NCBI GenBank assembly: GCA_937888925.1
Contig: CALARM010000173.1
Span: 1-16,826 of the forward strand
Reading direction: 5' to 3'
From: an uncultured Synergistia bacterium
Lineage (GTDB): Bacteria > Eremiobacterota > SpSt-956 > JAKJGF01
DNA: 16,826 nt
Positions within the stretch are counted from its first letter, which is position 1, and every line of letters starts with the position of its first letter. The notes below the pieces were generated by a model. The model worked only from the letters and a program-made list of their open reading frames with translations. It ran no database searches and was not told where the DNA came from. The translations under genes were made by a program, and so were the position numbers. This document shows positions 15,911 through 16,826 of the stretch, in pieces.

Positions 15911-15980
15911 AAAATGTTAATAAAATGTTAACAGAAATCATATATGTAGATGTAGTAATTTAAGACAAAAAAAAACGATA
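15911..15980 (-). promoter_or_regulatory. dispersed upstream regulatory element, copy 2 (minus strand)
   Basis: Read on the minus strand it starts TATCGTTTTTTTTTGTCTTA. GTTAACATTTTATTAACA begins 45 bases after the CG, giving two perfect TTAACA hexamers (plus-strand TGTTAA at 15926-15931 and 15915-15920) with an 11-base period. It aligns with 3311-3380 at 42 of the first 50 positions with one single-base gap. It points toward the DUF5916 gene, about 280 bases downstream. Confidence 0.6.
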
Positions 15981-16020
15981 AGATAAAAAATTGATTTCAT
16001 TTATTTTTACAACATAGTGG

Positions 16021-16080
16021 AAATATTGATGATGTTCCGTTTTATCAGCTTCTGTCTGACAGGCTCTTACAAAGAAAAAT
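16021..16080 (-). repeat. 60-base dispersed repeat, copy B
   Basis: Reverse complement of 11211-11270 with seven differences. The central dyad CTGTCTGACAG (16052-16062) is perfect here and kept by a G-T compatible change in copy A. It lies 37 bases after the second GT-C/TPR gene. Identity is lost sharply outside the 60 bases. Confidence 0.75.
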
Positions 16081-16116
16081 AATGACCCTTCTGAACGCTT
16101 ACCATTATAAATCTCT

Positions 16117-16826
16117 TTAATCTTTTCCATGAGGTGATATTCTTTTCTGATAAATACAGGCTCTCTTACACTCAAGATCAGGACAATCAGGATTTATTTT
16201 GAGAGCCATGTTAAAATCATTCAGAGCTCTGTTCATATCCACTCTTTCATAATAAAAATTTCCTCTGTTCATATAAGCCCTGAAAAAATCTTCAGGCTTA
16301 TTTTTGCTGATAACTTTGAATTTATATGGGCTAATACTCAACGCTCTGTTAAAATCCAGAATACTTTTATCATATTCTCCCTTTTTATAATATGCATAAC
16401 CTCTGTTATTAATGGCATCCATATAATTTCCGTCTATATTTATTGCTCTGTCAAAATCTAAAATAGCTCTGTTAAAATCTCCTTTATCTATATAAACTTT
16501 TCCTCTGTTATTAAAAGCAGAAGAAAAATCAGATCTAATATTTATTGCTTCATTAAAATCTTTAATAGCTCTATCATATTCTCCCTTTTTATAATAAGCA
16601 TAACCTCTGTTATTATATATACTTCCTGTTGAATTACCAGTAGATGCATTTTTCAGAAGCAAATTATAATCGCATATAGCTTTATCATATTCTCCTTCAT
16701 AAATATAACCTGCTGCCCTGTTATACAGTGCCTGATAAAGATTGGGATTTTTATTAAGAACATCATTCCATAGTGTTATACTATTATGCCAGACCTTACA
16801 TCTCTGCCAAGTCAAAACATTCAAAA
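16117..16826 (-). CDS. second GT-C/TPR protein, C-terminal part only (N-terminus off window)
   Basis: 236 codons, open to the right edge, so the gene starts outside the window; the methionine at 16824 is internal. The segment corresponds to residues 383-618 of the GT-C/TPR protein at 11510 and begins in the last membrane segment (LTWQRCKVWHNSITLWNDVL). Five TPR units follow in the same order, and both proteins end KKISPHGKD / KRISPHGKD. The two genes are also close at nucleotide level over the shared part (708 against 711 bases, one codon difference in length), so this is a fairly recent duplication. Differences cluster around the first TPR and its loop (GNSTGSIY against ASSLYGSIY). Presumably the missing N-terminal part is the GT-C membrane domain. 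It may have a different partner specificity from its copy. Confidence 0.88.
   Translation of the reverse strand, partial: LNVLTWQRCKVWHNSITLWNDVLNKNPNLYQALYNRAAGYIYEGEYDKAICDYNLLLKNASTGNSTGSIYNNRGYAYYKKGEYDRAIKDFNEAINIRSDFSSAFNNRGKVYIDKGDFNRAILDFDRAINIDGNYMDAINNRGYAYYKKGEYDKSILDFNRALSISPYKFKVISKNKPEDFFRAYMNRGNFYYERVDMNRALNDFNMALKINPDCPDLECKRACIYQKRISPHGKD

Larger units (their letters stand above)
15629..16116. other. gene-free gap upstream of the DUF5916 gene
   Basis: About 490 AT-rich bases between the second GT-C/TPR gene (which ends at 16117) and the DUF5916 start. It contains the minus-strand copy of the dispersed regulatory element (15911-15980) and copy B of the 60-base repeat (16021-16080), 37 bases after the TPR gene. 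A minus-strand ORF at 15960-16175 overlaps the TPR gene out of frame and is not credible. No firm -35/-10 pair was found. Confidence 0.55.

Noticed and set aside
15960..16175. 71-residue minus-strand ORF ending in FFFVRACQTEADKTE...
   Set aside because: It overlaps the second GT-C/TPR gene out of frame, has no ribosome binding site, and its distinctive part is the 60-base repeat whose other copy shows no protein-level constraint.

Overview
The window is AT-rich and bacterial. A barrel-type outer-membrane protein of the DUF5916 family, a Lol-type lipoprotein signal and a sigma-54 activator point to a diderm (Gram-negative-type) host. Shine-Dalgarno sites (GGAGG, AAAGGATG, AAGGAG) and TTGACT/TATAAT promoter spacing are ordinary. 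I cannot name the phylum. Long gene-poor gaps, dispersed repeats and several genes of no recognised family make this look like an accessory region.

Layout. Left edge, minus strand: a family 5 ABC substrate-binding lipoprotein (C-terminus cut off). Then, plus strand: a small secreted protein (1748-2116) and a class I SAM-dependent methyltransferase (2398-3072), each followed by a hairpin terminator. 3517-5400 holds two non-Sec proteins that share an N-terminal module (motif starting at residue 47 in both) but have different C-terminal parts, one a glycine-rich hydrophobic tail and one two tandem ~118-residue repeats. Next is a 1003-residue sigma-54-dependent activator (RsbRD-like/PAS/GAF/coiled coil/GAF/AAA+/Fis HTH). 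After a 790-base gap come a 316-residue protein with an internal duplication and a 126-residue protein with another glycine-zipper tail. The right part, all minus strand, holds a membrane GT-C/TPR protein, a DUF5916 outer-membrane protein probably transcribed just ahead of it, and the C-terminal part of a second, closely similar GT-C/TPR protein running off the right edge.

How the parts may connect. The strongest unexpected signal is non-coding. A ~70-base block upstream of the first glycine-rich protein (3311-3380) recurs on the opposite strand upstream of the DUF5916 gene (15911-15980), about 84% identical over its first 50 bases. A more diverged copy with the same spacing lies upstream of the 316-residue protein (9451-9520). 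Each has a CG-T-rich box and, 43-45 bases later, TTAACA repeats about one helical turn apart. This suggests that the unrecognised proteins and the outer-membrane/GT-C/TPR cluster share a regulator. The shared N-terminal module with variable C-termini suggests a family of exported or membrane-directed proteins; their export route and function are not shown by the sequence.

Mobile-element traces are limited to non-coding relics: a 60-base repeat in opposite orientations (11211-11270 and 16021-16080), paired ~20-base repeats resembling IS21-type ends (9165-9206 and 11296-11349), a 14-base inverted repeat and a heptamer array. No transposase, tRNA, rRNA or CRISPR was seen.
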